DNA of 64,000 bases, from contig NC_082613.1 of the NCBI RefSeq assembly GCF_030936135.1, forward strand, positions 434,001 to 498,000. The letters are read 5' to 3'. A program made the position numbers and the translations under genes. Shown here in pieces: positions 44,167 through 60,000 of this stretch (within the stretch, counting starts at the first letter, position 1; every line of letters begins with the position of its first letter). The notes under the pieces are model-generated. The model was not told where the DNA came from. It saw only the letters and a program-made list of their open reading frames with translations, and searched no databases. The stretch comes from Gavia stellata. Taxonomy: Eukaryota; Chordata; Aves; Gaviiformes; Gaviidae.

Positions 44167-45402
44167 GGCGCCGTCTGCCCGGGGCCGCACGCTGCTGCCC
44201 GGGAGCTGCGAGCGCCGCGCTCCGCAGCCAGCCGCGTCCCCGCGCCGCCCCCCGCCGCCGCCGGTGGGAGGGGGCTGCAGTGCGGAGGCGCCCGGGCTCA
44301 CGGCTCGCTGCTGCCGGCGGAGCCCAGCCCGGCCGCTCACTTCATCACGTATGCAGGAGGCATTGCCCCCGCCGCCGTGGGGAGGGGAGCAGCGGCAGGC
44401 AGGGGCGAGGCGGGGGAGGGCGCGGAGCGGAGCGCACGCCGCCTCCCGGCTGAGCCAGGCGGGGGGAGGAACTAGGGCACGGCAGCGCTGCGGGGCCCGG
44501 CTGGCGCGGGCGGGACGGCCCCGCGCCCCGCACCGGCCCCCGCACCCCGCCGCCACCCCCGCACCGGCCCCCGGCGCAGCCCCGGGGCTGGGCACCCGGC
44601 TCGGGGCATGCAGCGGCGCAGCCCCCGCACCTGCGGGACCGACGCGTCCCCGGGGGACGCTGAGGCCTGGGGTCAGGGCGAGCCCCTGCCTGGGCAGCCC
44701 TGAGGCCAGACGGGGCAGCTCCCGGGCGGGGGCGGCTCCCGGGTGGGACAGCGCAGCCCCGCTGAGCACCCCTCTGCAGGCAGCAGGGCCCCGGCCGGGG
44801 GCGACGCCCCCCCGCCCCAGCAGCGGGACCGGCCCGCAGACACCGTCATCCAAGGGCACCCCGGGGAGGAGGGGGACGGCCGGACCACCCAGCAGCGGAG
44901 CCAGAGGTCCCGCAGAGGCTGCCGGCCCCGCTCTGCCCGGCCGGGCTGCAGCAGCCCTGCAGAGCGGGGAACGCTGCCTGCAGATGGGAGCGGGCTTGGC
45001 CCGACCCCCCGGGTCTCCGGGGGGGCCGGGGTCACACCGCGCCCAGGAAGACCCGGGCACAGTCCCCCCTCAGACTCGCAGCGCGGCAGGCCAGGTCCGG
45101 GGCTGACCCCGGAGAAGGGCTGCGAAGGGGCCGACCCCCCCGGGCCCTGCTGCCTCCTCCGAAGCCCCCGGCCCTCACCACCCGTCCCCCGGCAGAGCCG
45201 CGGGGTTCAGGGCCGCCTTTGGGCTGGGGGCTGCTGACAGGACCCTGTGCTGACCCCGCAGGGCCGCTCGCAGCGCTCCCTTCTCTCACCCAGTTAATCC
45301 GGGAGGATCCCAGAGCTGGAGCTGGCTGCAGCTCCCAGCATTTCCTCCGGAGCAGGCTGAGATCATGACAGCCCGCTGGCGTTAGTTACTTCTTGACGGC
45401 TG

Positions 45403-45417
45403 TAATTAATTGTTTAC
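45403..45417. promoter_or_regulatory. Homeodomain/forkhead composite motif
   Basis: TAATTAATTGTTTAC: a TAATTA core abutting a forkhead TGTTTAC, in an AT island (45385-45425) amid GC-rich DNA. Confidence 0.4.
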
Positions 45418-46122
45418 TTTCTCCTGGTATGGGGCCAGCTACTCTGCAGCGCAGAGGTTCCCCGGCCCTCGCCTTGCGGGGCAGGAGGGCTTGGACCCCT
45501 TGCACTGGCCCCGCCAGCTGCCCCAGCCCCTGCCCTGTCCGCTGCAGCCAGGACCCCCGGGACCCGGCGTCCCTCGGGAGCCACAGCGGCACAGCCCCAG
45601 CTCCACAGCAAACGGTGCAGGATGGCCCACCAGCAGAGTGGGCAGCTCAGGGGCTGCCCCAGCGTGGGCAGAGCACTGCCACCCTCCCCTCCCTGCCCAG
45701 GACCCTGCACACCGCTTGCGGCGTGGGGCTGCCCCTGCCCAGCCGCAGCAGCACTGTCCCCTCGCCCCAGCGTCCCTCTGCCTTGAGTGGGAGCCAGCGC
45801 TGGAGCTAGGGGCTGGCCTGCTCCCAAGGGATGGGACTGGCCCCTACGTGCTGCCCGCACAGCCAGGGCTGCAGGCGGGACGCAGTGGGCAGAGCTGCTC
45901 TCCCTGGCTGGCCCGGGGGGGTTTGCAGAACCCACCCACGCAGGGAGGCCGTGGCTGGGCAGAGGGGCAGCAGGCTGGGGGCTGTGTGGGGGCCAGCCAG
46001 CCACGGCGAGTTCCAAGCGCTGAGAGGGTGGTTGCGCACAGGAGGCCGCAGCGTGTGGGCTCGGCACAAGAGGGATTTTCCTGCTAAAACAGATGGGGGG
46101 GAGGGAGCACGTGAAAGACCAC

Positions 46123-46144
46123 TAATCCCCTAATCCCTGGATTA
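46123..46144. promoter_or_regulatory. OTX/CRX-type K50 homeodomain site cluster
   Basis: TAATCC at 46123 and 46131 and GGATTA at 46139, three bicoid-type sites in 22 bp, 10 bp from an E-box CACGTG at 46108-46113. Confidence 0.45.
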
Positions 46145-48692
46145 CGGCTCCATTTCAGGGACTGGGATTTGCCAGCAGCGCAGGGGGGCTACGCTATCGA
46201 CTGCATTCACTTAGCCTGTACATAGGGTTCCGCTGGCATGGGGGGCACACTGGGGGTGTCCTCTGGGCAGAGTCAGACTGAGGGAGCTTGACCCCCCAGC
46301 ACAGCACTCACCTAACCCTGGCCCATGAGCATGACGCCCTGGGGCTGGAGTATGTGGCCCCAGCGTGCCAGGAGCGGAGAGGTTTGGCACGGCTTGGGAA
46401 GCACCCTCAGCATGGGGGCTGCAGGCAGTGCAAGGGCATGGGCAGAGGAGCTGGGGATGGAGAGAGGAAGGCGGCTTTCCCCGGGCATGGCGGGGGGGGG
46501 GAATCAGCTGCAAGTGGCCCCCAAGCCTGGGTGCTGGCAGGATCCTGGCATGGGGCCAGGCATGGCATCAGTGCCCCACTTAACTGCAAGAGGCTGCCTG
46601 GGAATGACGAGGGAGAGCTGCGTAGCTCCTCTGCCAGGCCAAGGGGTTGGCACAGCACGGCCAGACCACCCCCCACGTCGCCTCTGCACACCCCCCCCAG
46701 CATGGTGACTGCTGAGCTGTGCAAGATCCCCAAGAGCCAGAGCCAGTCCGGGACGCTCAGCACCCCTGCAAACTGCCCTGTGCCACTGCAGACCCCGCTG
46801 AGCCCCCTGAGCACGTCCCTGCCCCCAGACCCCCTGCACCCACCACATCACGCCGACTCTGAAGGGGGGGAACATCCCTGCAGGCCTTCCCAGGGCACGC
46901 ATCCCTGCAGCCGGCCACACAGCCCTTGCCTATCCTGTCACTGGACACGGTCAAACCTCCCAGGAGCAAGACACACGTGCCAGAGGCGCTGGGAAACCTC
47001 CTGAGGGCATGGAGCGGGCAGCCTGGCAACAGCCTGCCTGGGAGGCGAGGGCGGCCATGCTGCGGAGATGCCGGCTGGCACACTGCGCTGCCTGCAGCAA
47101 TCCCCGGGCACCATCGGCATCCTGCCTGACCCACACCCTGCCTGCATGGGAGGCCCTGCAGTCCCAGCTCGCAGGGTGCTCCTCGCAGCACCGAGGGCTT
47201 AAGGGCATGAGGCCAGGCAGCCCCTGGGAGAAAGAGGAGCTGGGGCAGGAGAGACCCCAAGAGAACCGGGGGTGGGGGGAGCCCAGGGGCACAGTGGGGC
47301 ACGGGGGGCAGCGATGCACACACACACACGGCCGGGGGCCATGCCGGAGGATTTGCATCACGCTGTGCCACACACTGCTCTGACCTGCTGGCCCCGTGAG
47401 CCCGGGGGCAGGACGGAGGGGCCTTGCTCGTCCCCACCCAGAGACATCAGGGCCCTGCCACCAGCGCAAAAACAGAGCCTGGAGGTGACACGGGTGCCAG
47501 CTGGGACCTGCCGCCAGCTCCGGCTGTGGGGCAGGATGAGGAGGGAGGGCCGGTGTCCCGGGGAGCGGAGCCAGAGGGCGCCGGGAGCCGACGCAGCTGC
47601 CCAAGGCCGAGAGCAGCGGGGCAGCAGCGGGGCAGGGCGGGAGCCCGGTGCGGTGTCCCCAGCCGCCCGGCCCAGATGTCTCGCCGGCCGCGGGGCCGCG
47701 GCAGAGCGCGGCGGGGGAGCCCGGCACGGGGATCAGCCGCGGCAGCGACCTCCTCCCGCCGGGCCCCGCTCCCGAGCGGCGCAGCTGGGGAGCCCCGAGC
47801 GGCCCCGCGCTGGCTGCAGCGCCCCGGGGACGCCGGGCTGCCGCAGCGGAGCGGGGGCTGGAGGGCTCGGTGCCGGCCGAGCAGCGGCGGCACAGCCAGC
47901 GCCGGCTGCTCCCGGAAGGGTCGGGCACGGACGCGCAGCTGGCTGGGGCTCCGGGGTGCACTGCATCTCGCACGGCACCCCCTGCCCAGCCCCACAGCCT
48001 CTGCACGCACCTCCAGCCCCCGGCACCCCTCCGGAGCACCGCGCAGCGGGCTCGGCAGCACGGAGAGGCCCCGGGAAGGTGCTGCAGGTGGCAGCTGGGG
48101 CTTGAGCTGCCCCAGCCCCGCCGGGGAGCAGTCCCACACCCCCCGTGCCCCATGGCCCCTCCACGGCACAGCCCGTCGGTGCTTTTAACACCTCCCAAGA
48201 GCACCCCGTCTCCCACGAACCTGCCCTGTGCGGCTCTGGGCTGGGGGAGCCGGGGGGCGGTGGAAGAGGGGGGCAGTGGGGGGGGGGGGGGAGGCCGGGC
48301 CCCCTGCCTGCGCAGCCCCCGCAGAGCCTGCCCCTCGCACGCACCCCTCCGTGCCCCGCACCTGGTGCCTCGAGCGGGGGCTGCGGGGCCCCTGCCCCGA
48401 CCTCGCTCCCCGGCCCCCCCAGGGCAGCGGCCACGCAGTGGGGCATCTCTGCGGGCAGCAGGGCCGGGACGCAGCCGGGGCTGTGGGGGGACACCGCACG
48501 CCGCCGAAGCCCACCCCCCCTCGGCTGCCCAACCCCGCCCGGGGCCAGCCCCCAGCACGGCTGCCCCACACAGCCCTGCCCACGGCCCCACTGCCCCACG
48601 GCCCCACGGCCCCGCCCTCCCCCGGGGGGTCTGGGCGAGCGGCTGCCCCCCCCCAGCACCAGGAGCCGCCGGCAGGGATGACACCAGGCCCG

Positions 48693-48741
48693 GTTTCCAT
48701 GGCAACGAAAGGCTCCTTAACCGGTTGGTCGCCATGGCGAC
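48693..48741. promoter_or_regulatory. Two RFX-type X-boxes
   Basis: GTTTCCATGGCAAC at 48693-48706 and the perfect palindrome GTCGCCATGGCGAC at 48728-48741, both X-box-like, centre to centre 35 bp. Confidence 0.55.
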
Positions 48742-49020
48742 TGCCGCCGAGCCCGGCTGCCCGGGATACGGGGGGGGGGGGCTCCGCTCCAGGGGTGCCC
48801 CGCTGCCTCCCCGAGCCAAGGCAGCTGCCCCACGGCCAGCGTCCCGGGGGGGCAGCCCAGCCCCACGGCCAGCGTCCCGGGGGCGGCCAGCCCCGCACGG
48901 CTGGGTCCCAGGGGAGGCCCACGCCATCCCCGGCCTCGCGGGAGGCCCGGCTCCCCACGCCGCGGTGCTGGGGGAGACCTCCCCCGGGGGCGGCCGCAGC
49001 GGCCGCGTCCCGCGGAGGGC

Positions 49021-49048
49021 GGCGGGGCGGGGCGGGGCGGGGCGGGGC
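49021..49048. repeat. (GGGGC)n repeat
   Basis: Five or more GGGGC units in a CpG-dense block; also a tandem Sp1-like array. Confidence 0.9.
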
Positions 49049-51177
49049 GCACCCCGCCGTGGGAGGCCGTCCCGGCAGCGCCACCTGGCGGCAGAGAGGC
49101 GCGGCGCAGCCCCGGCCGCCGCCGGCCGACACCCCCGGGCCCCGCACACACCCCGCGCCGGAGCGGCCGCCCCGTCCCGACGCCCCGCGCCCAGCCCCGG
49201 CTCCGGCCGCGCCGCAGCAGCAACCTGCGCCCGGCCCCGGGAAGTCCCTCCCCGCCGCCGCCCCGGCAGCCCCCGCCCGGGGCTGGAACCCCTCCCCGGC
49301 ACCACCCCCGGCGCCGGCCGCGTGGGGCCGCCCACGGGCAGAGCCGGCCGGGAGGGGCGGCAGCGAAGCGGCCCCACGCCGCGGCACGGCGCAGGGAGCG
49401 CGGCACCCGCCCGCCGGGCCGGCTGAGAGCGAGGACCCGCGGGGGCCGGGTGGTCCCGCAGCGCCGGGGTCTGTGCCGGGGCAGAGGGTCCTCCCGCCAC
49501 CCCGAGGGTCCCCACGCCGCCCCGGCACCGCGCGGCACGGCCGGCTGCAGCCCCCACCTGCTCCCGCCCCGGGAGCTGCTCCGAGGCCCCGGGCCTCCCT
49601 CACCCCGCACCGCTGCCAGCGCCGCGCGTGACGCTGGGAAGGGCCCGGCAGCACCGAGCACCCGCCTGGGACCCGGTCCCTCCCCGGCGCAGCGCCGGCA
49701 GCTCTGCTGCCCGCAGCCCCACGGGCACCCAGCCCCACGGCACCCCCTCCCATCCATCCCCCCGGGAGGCTGCAGCCACAGCCCCCGGGCCGTGGAGCAA
49801 TGCAAGGCGTGAATTGGGGCAGCCCGGGGGCTCTCCGGCACGCTGCCCCAACCCCTCGGCACACATCCTGCCACGGCTGCGGCCGACCCACGGCGCAGGG
49901 TTAGTCCCAGGGCGCCTGCCGGCAGGGCCAGGCCGCTGGCTGTCCTCTGCGAGGGCGCAAGGTCACAGCTCAGCCGGGGAGGGACGCCATCCCTGCACCT
50001 CCCCTGCCGCGGCCCCTGCGGCATGCCCACCCTGGCTCCCCCCCGGCCTGGCCCGCCCGGCCCCCCGTGAGTAGATCAGCCGCCGAGCCGATAAGCCATT
50101 CCTGGAGGGCCGCAGGCTCCGGCCACGACTCTGGCTCAGCACCGGCTGCTCTGCCTGTGGCGCAGCCCATGGACCAGGCCCAGCCGCCCCGGGATGCCGT
50201 GGGGTGACAAGTAGCCCTGCACCCACTCGCCACTAGGTCCTGCTCCACGCCACCCCACTAGAGCCGGGATCCTGGGCAGGGGGCCCCAGGGACCAGAGCC
50301 CACTCGCAGGGGCACAGCCTGGCCTGGCCGTTGCGTTGCCCATCCAGCTGCTCGCCGCCTCCCACCAGCGCCCTTCGCCGAGGGCGCAAGGTCACAGCTC
50401 CGCACAGCACGGTGCTGCTGTCGGCTGGGTTTCTGGGATCAATACAGCTCCGGTGACAGCACAGCCCTGCCACCACGTCCCCTGGGCACTGCGAGGCGAC
50501 GGCCTGCCGGCCCCAATGCCCGTGCCCACCGCAGCCCAGTGGGCCACTGCTGCCACAGCCTGCCTGCCCCATGCCCTCGCGCCAGCCCGGCCGCAGCCCT
50601 GCAGCCCACCCTCCTCTGCGGCTCCCCGAGGAGCAGCGGGCGGCCTCGCACCCCGCAGCCATCCCCCTGTGCGGCAGCTGTGATCCCGCGGGAGCCAGGC
50701 TTTGCTTCAACAGACCTCCGGGATAGGGGCAGGGCAGGGGAGCTCCCCGGGGAGCAGGGGCAGCCCCGCGGGACAGCCTGGGGATGAGGGGTCCTGCCTG
50801 GGTGGCCCAGCCCTGCTCCGCACCCCCGTCCCCTGGGTCCTGCAGCCCCACACCAGCACTACTCCGGGGGTCCCCGCCAACCCTGAGGGGCCCGGCCGAC
50901 CAACTGCTGGCCCGCGGTGACTCCACACCCCCCCCACGGCGCCCCGACGGCCCTGCCCTGCCCTGTGCCGTGGACCCTCCCCACGGACCCTGCCCTGGGA
51001 ACCCTGCCCCGTGGACCCTGCCCTGCCCCGTGGACCCTCCCCACGGACCCTGTCCTGCCCACGGACCCTGCTCCACCGGTTCTGCCCTACCGGCTTTGCC
51101 CGAAAGACCCCTCCCCACGGACCCTGCCCCACGGACCCTGCCCCACAGAGCCCCCCCGGCCGTGCCCGGACGCTCAC

Positions 51178-51286
51178 CTCTGCCGTCGCGGCCGGGCAGG
51201 CGGCCGTCCCCCGCGCTGCGGTCGGGTCCGCGGGCGGCCGTGGGGCCGTGGCGGGGCAGCGCGGTGACGGTGAACCGCCGGCTCAT
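51178..51286 (-). CDS. SLC12A5: SLC12A5 alternative first coding exon 1a (KCC2a N-terminus)
   Basis: ATG at 51284-51286 opens MSRRFTVTALPRHGP and donor GTGAGC follows at 51177. 36 codons plus G, so the phase joins exon 2 exactly as exon 1b does (G then DGNPKESS). Mammalian KCC2a begins MSRRFTVTSLPPAGP. RFTV fits the SPAK/OSR1 docking motif [RK]FxV. The predicted KCC2a would be 1130 aa. It lies about 7 kb upstream of exon 1b and has its own GC-rich promoter region. Confidence 0.9.
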
Positions 51287-52274
51287 GGCCCCGCCGCCTC
51301 CACAAGTGGCTCCGGGCCCCGGCGGCCGCCGAGCGCGGTCCCGCCGGGCGCTGACCGGGGTCCTAGTGCCCGCGGCACCGCCCGCCGCGCCGCCCCCGCG
51401 GCTGCAGGGCTGGCACGGCTCGGCTCGGCACGGGGGGCTGGGCTGGCCCAGCGTGGTTCGGCTTGGCTAAGCTCGGCTCGGCACGGCTCGGCTCGACGGG
51501 ACGGACCGCGGGTCGCTCCGCCCCGCCCGGCCCGGCCCCACGCCGCCCCGCAGCCGCCGCTGCACGGAGGGTGCTGGGACCGGACCCCGGCGACGGGACG
51601 GGACGGGACGGGACGGGTCGGTCCGGGTCCGCGCTCCGCCGCGCTCTGCCCCCGCCCTGCGCGGAGCCGCGGCCGCTAATTACAGCTAATTACAGTCCCG
51701 GGGCTGCGGCCGCTCCACCCTGCCACGGCCCCGGGCAGCCCCCGGACACGGCCCCGGCCCCGCCGCTGGGCTCCGCGGGCCGCGCTGGGACAGGCCGGGG
51801 TGGCCCGGGGCAGGGCGGCTCTGCGGGACCAGCCCGCAGCGGGGGGGTCCAGGCAGCAGCGGGGGGGGGGGGGGGGGGCGGCCACACGCCGTGTCCCAGC
51901 CTGTGACAAACGCCCGTCCCTCACCGCCAGTGGAGAGCCGGGGACGCAAGGGAGGGCCGGGGGCTGGCGGGGTACGGGGGGGCCGGGGCCTGGGCGGGCT
52001 CTGGAGGGTGGAGGGGCACGGGGGGCTGCGCTTGTCGTGGGGCTGGTGGCGTGGGATGTTGAGACCGAAGGACATCCTCCCCGGTGGGACCCGGTGTCCT
52101 TTAGGGGTCCCAGAGCCCTCAGCAGAAGGGGGCCTTGGCTGCAGTCCCCGATCATGGCCCCCCTCCCCGCCGATGCTGGCACCCCACAGCCCGGGGGGGC
52201 GATGGCCCCGGCCCGGCACCCCGGGGCCCGGCCGCGCTGCGGCCCGTCCGGCGGAGGGAGCACTCGGAGGCCGC
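51287..52274 (-). promoter_or_regulatory. KCC2a promoter region and gap to MMP9 3' end
   Basis: About 1 kb, very CpG-rich. Contains a direct repeat ctaattacag at 51676-51685 and 51686-51695 (two TAATTA homeodomain cores), pentanucleotide repeats (51592-51615) and a G18 run at 51861-51878. No gene recognised. Confidence 0.5.
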
Positions 52275-52808
52275 GTCCAAAGGATTCTCTTTATTACAAA
52301 CGGGCAGGCGGAGGCGGGCAGGGCGGGCGGCCGGCAGCGGCGGGGCAGCGCCCCGCGTCCCCGCCCCGGCGGGTCCCCGGGCGCCGGCTCCCCGCGGAGC
52401 GCGGCCCGGCCCGGCCCGGCCCGGCCCGGCCGGCTCAGGAGAAAGACAAAGCTGCTACAACCCCCTGGGCGGTCTGCACCGGGCGAACGCCTCTGCGCGG
52501 CGGAGCCGGCGCTGGCCGCGGGCCGCACGGTGCCGGCCGCAGCGAGAGTCCCGCTCCCCCGCCGGGGCTCCGGGGCTGGGCGGCTCCCGAGGGGCCACCG
52601 CGGGACTCCCTGCCCCTTCCCGCCGGGGAGCCGGCAAGGCCCCCACCGCGGCGGGGGCTGCCCCACGGCCGCGAGGCTGCGCGGCCCCCGGCACCGGGGG
52701 GTCAGGCTGCGAGCCGGGAGCCCGGGGGCAGCCCGGGGGCAGCCCGGGGGCTGGGGGCGGCGGGCAGGGAGCAGCGCGCCGGCCAGGGCCGGGCGGCCGG
52801 TCGGGTCC
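52275..52808 (-). other. MMP9: MMP9 3'UTR (inferred)
   Basis: GC-rich sequence from the stop at 52809 to just past the AATAAA. Includes a (CCCGG)n repeat at 52403-52432. Confidence 0.65.
52290..52295 (-). terminator. MMP9: MMP9 poly(A) signal
   Basis: AATAAA on the - strand (gtaataaagagaatcc), about 515 bp after the stop. Confidence 0.75.
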
Positions 52809-56880
<4,072 letters not shown>

Positions 56881-56954
56881 GGCACAGCGGTGACAGGAGG
56901 GCTGTGGCTGTGCCGGGTCCCTGCCACTCTGCTCTGGGTGCTGCCAGGGCTCCG

Positions 56955-57016
56955 GCTCCTATTTATGTGTCGGGGAGGGCAGTGAGTCACCCTCAGACCC
57001 CTCAGCCGCCGACTCA
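56955..57016 (-). promoter_or_regulatory. MMP9: MMP9 proximal promoter
   Basis: On the - strand a TATA-like ATAAATA (56960-56966) and, about 20 bp further upstream, a consensus AP-1 site TGACTCA (56983-56989), with an AP-1-like TGAGTCG at 57010-57016. The TSS is expected near 56935, giving a 5'UTR of roughly 55 nt. AP-1 control of MMP9 is well established in mammals. Confidence 0.7.
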
Positions 57017-57049
57017 CGCTCCCTTCCCACAGTGACGAAATGCACACTC

Positions 57050-60000
57050 AGGCTCCTCTGTTCCCTGCCTTAACTGTTTCATCACCTTGTTTACTAAACA
57101 CACTCGGTCCCTCGACTACACAAGGCGCGAGGATGGGTGCCAGGGAGAGCGACCGGGTGGCTGTGCTGGGGCACGGCACAGCCTGGCTGCCCTGGGGCTG
57201 CCACGCAATGAGGGGCATTGTCCTGTTGGCCTCAAGGCCGTGGTGGCAGCCGGGAGAGCAGGGGGTCACGGAGGCTGGGGGGCCAGCTGGGTGCTTGGGA
57301 CCCTGCAGCCACGCTGCTGCACTGGCCAACGCTCAGCTAGGCCGGCCGAGGGCTGATGTCTTCAGAGCCAGACCCGCAGGGGCCTGGGTGGGCACTGGGG
57401 CTGCCTGGGCAGAGCTGGCAGGAGAGCCTCTGCCCAGAGTCCTGGCGCCTGCAGCCCGCCTGCCCAGGAGCCAGAGGCCGGAGCTCAGACCCTCACCAGG
57501 GCGCAGTTTCCGTCCCCGTGTCCCCCACCGCAGCTGCAGCTGCGTCACCCCGCTGGGGCAGAACGTTCCCAGCATAGGAGGTCCTCGTGTCTTATCACCC
57601 CACAGGTGCCTCTAAGCCCAGTTGCTGGCAGCCACCCAGCAGAGCCCTGTGGGACCAGGGACAGGGCCTGCCCAGGAGCAGCTCTGTGCCCGGGGACACT
57701 CTGGTGGGGCCCAGGGGACATGGGGGTGCCCCATCCTCACAGCTGGCTGCTCCGCAGGGCGCTGCTGACTCAGGTTCCCACCCGGCACAGCACAAACCTC
57801 GCCATGGGCTGGTGTTTTCCTGTTTCTCCCAAAGTGCCGACGCTTGTGGGAACAGGAGCGGTGAAGGCGAAAGCAAACAGGGATGAGGAGCAAGAGGAAA
57901 ACATGGCAGAGCAGAGAGAAAGGAGCAGCGTCAGCTGGGGGAGGTGGGAGGGCCGGTGCAGCCCAGCAATGGCTGCCTGAGACACAGGTCCCAGGATGGG
58001 TCACCCTTCCCCAGCTCTTGCTAAACCTGGGCTGCGCCCTTGCAGCCACCCCGGGCTCTGCATTGCCCTGGGCTCTGGCTGAGTTATGCTGGGGTCCACC
58101 AAGGCTGGTGGACAGCGAGAGGAGAGAGGCCGTGCTCCCCTGTGCCCTTGCAGGGGAGCCCTGATGCCCGAGGGAGGGCACATCCCTGGGGGAGCATCGC
58201 TCACATGGGGCAGACGGGCTCACTGAGCGGGTTCACCCTGGGTGTGGGCTCTGCCCTGGACCCCCTCTCCACCCAGCCAGGCTCCCACAGCCCCGCTCCC
58301 AGCCCGGCCACACACAGGGGAGCTGCTGAGCAGTGGGCGCCCAGTGCCAGCCGGACACAGCACTGGGGCCGTGGTCAGCTGAGCACCGGGAGCTCACAGG
58401 CAGCGTGAGCTTCATCGGGAGGAAGCGGCGCTGAGAAATCGCGGGGTTGCCTCACTCCCCGCCGCAGACCTGCAAGAGCAGCCCCATTTCCCGGGTGGAG
58501 GAAGTTGCTCCACAAGCAGACGCCGTCCTGTGCCGCGGCATGACAAACGCATCCAGACCACGGTGCCTGCACGCATCCCCTTCCTGGCAGGACACAGGCC
58601 AGGGACCCACACAGCCAGGCCACCCCCACCATCTCCCCTCCCCTCCCTGCGGGGTCCAGCCTGCTGCCCCTCACCCCTGTGCATGGTCCAGCTCTCTGCA
58701 AGGCAGGAGGCAGTGGCTCCCCATGCTCCCTGCTTGGCCAGCAGCCAGGACGAGGACGGGGCTCTGCCAGGGTGCCCCGAAGCCCCCGCTGCAGACGATG
58801 GCTCCTGGGGTGCACAGGGAGCAGGCACCGCTACATGTCCTCTGCTCTCCAGGATGACAGAACTTCAGCCCACAGCGCATGGAGCCGGTGCTGGAGCTGG
58901 ATGCAAAAGCAGCGCTGGGAGGATGCACCCCCAGGACAGCCCAGGCAAGGGGACGTCTGACACTGACTCCGGGGAGCAGCCAGGGAGGCCAGATCCGGCT
59001 CTGGCCTCCCCAGTGCTGTGGCAAATCCCTGGGCCTTTCCCATGCTATTCCCATCCCCTGTTTCCGCCACATGCAGGAGCCGCAGCTCCCACAGCCTGGG
59101 CACACTGCCACGGCACTGCCTGCACCGCACAGCACCGCACCACACCGCCTGCAGCACCCCTGAGGGCAGAGCCATGGCCAAGCAGAGCAGCGCTCACTGG
59201 GACGGGGCTCAGAGGAGAGTGATGGCGGGAGGAGCAGAGAGCCAAGGCCCCGCATGCCATGCAGCCCGTCCTGGCAAGCCCACGCTTGCCCGGGCCCGGC
59301 CGGCTCCGGGGTGCACCAGTGGGTCTGTGGCCAATGGCCCCGAGGATCCTTGAGCTGGGTGGCTGGTGTCCTGGCAGGGGGCTGCCGGCCGCAGCTCTGC
59401 CCCCCGGCCCGGCCTCTCCCACTGACTCACGGCCCCATTCGCCAGCTTCCTCCTGGCACCAGCCTGGGGGATTTTCTGGTGACTCTCTGGAGGCTCCGCA
59501 GGGAGTAGGGGCAGGGCCAGGGCAGCAGGGAAACCCCCATGTCTGGCAGCAGCGGCAGCCTCAGAGCTGGGCAGGGGAACTCCACGGGGACAGGCTCGGC
59601 GCTGCCAGCACGAACCCTGCAGGCAGCCCCGGCCCTGTGCGGAGCGAGCCCGGGGAGCTGGGGCAAGGTATGGGCCTCCCGGCACAGGCACATGCAGAGG
59701 GATGCTCAGGGCAGCCGCTGCTGCTGGTGGGAGAGGAGGGTGGTGGTGAAAATGGGCAGCGCAGTAGGCAGGAGAGGGCTTTTGGCTGCCAGGGACCCCA
59801 AGAGCATCTGGGTGCTGTGCCCAGCCCACGTCTGCTCAGGGCCACCGTTTACACCCAGAGCCCCCAGAAGGACGAATGATATGGAAAAACCCATGCGGAT
59901 GTCCTCCATCCCAGCCGGCTGCCCAAGCCACGAGGCTGCCTGTCACCACTGCTGCCACCAAAAGGGGAAGGAACAGCCACCACAGCCCCTTCCCACGCCC

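Larger units (their letters stand above)
44167..51177 (-). other. Intron between SLC12A5 exons 1a and 1b, regulatory, no coding exon seen
   Basis: Seven kilobases. Includes a CpG-dense block at about 47500-49900, homeodomain-type motifs at 45403 and 46123, an E-box CACGTG at 46108, and two X-boxes at 48693 and 48728. Large ORFs here (for instance - strand 46951-49557) are low-complexity GC frames with no recognisable domain. Confidence 0.6.

Noticed and set aside
46951..49557. 868-codon open frame on the - strand
   Set aside because: Low-complexity Ala/Gly/Pro/Arg frame in CpG-dense DNA; no domain, and open frames occur in nearly all frames here.
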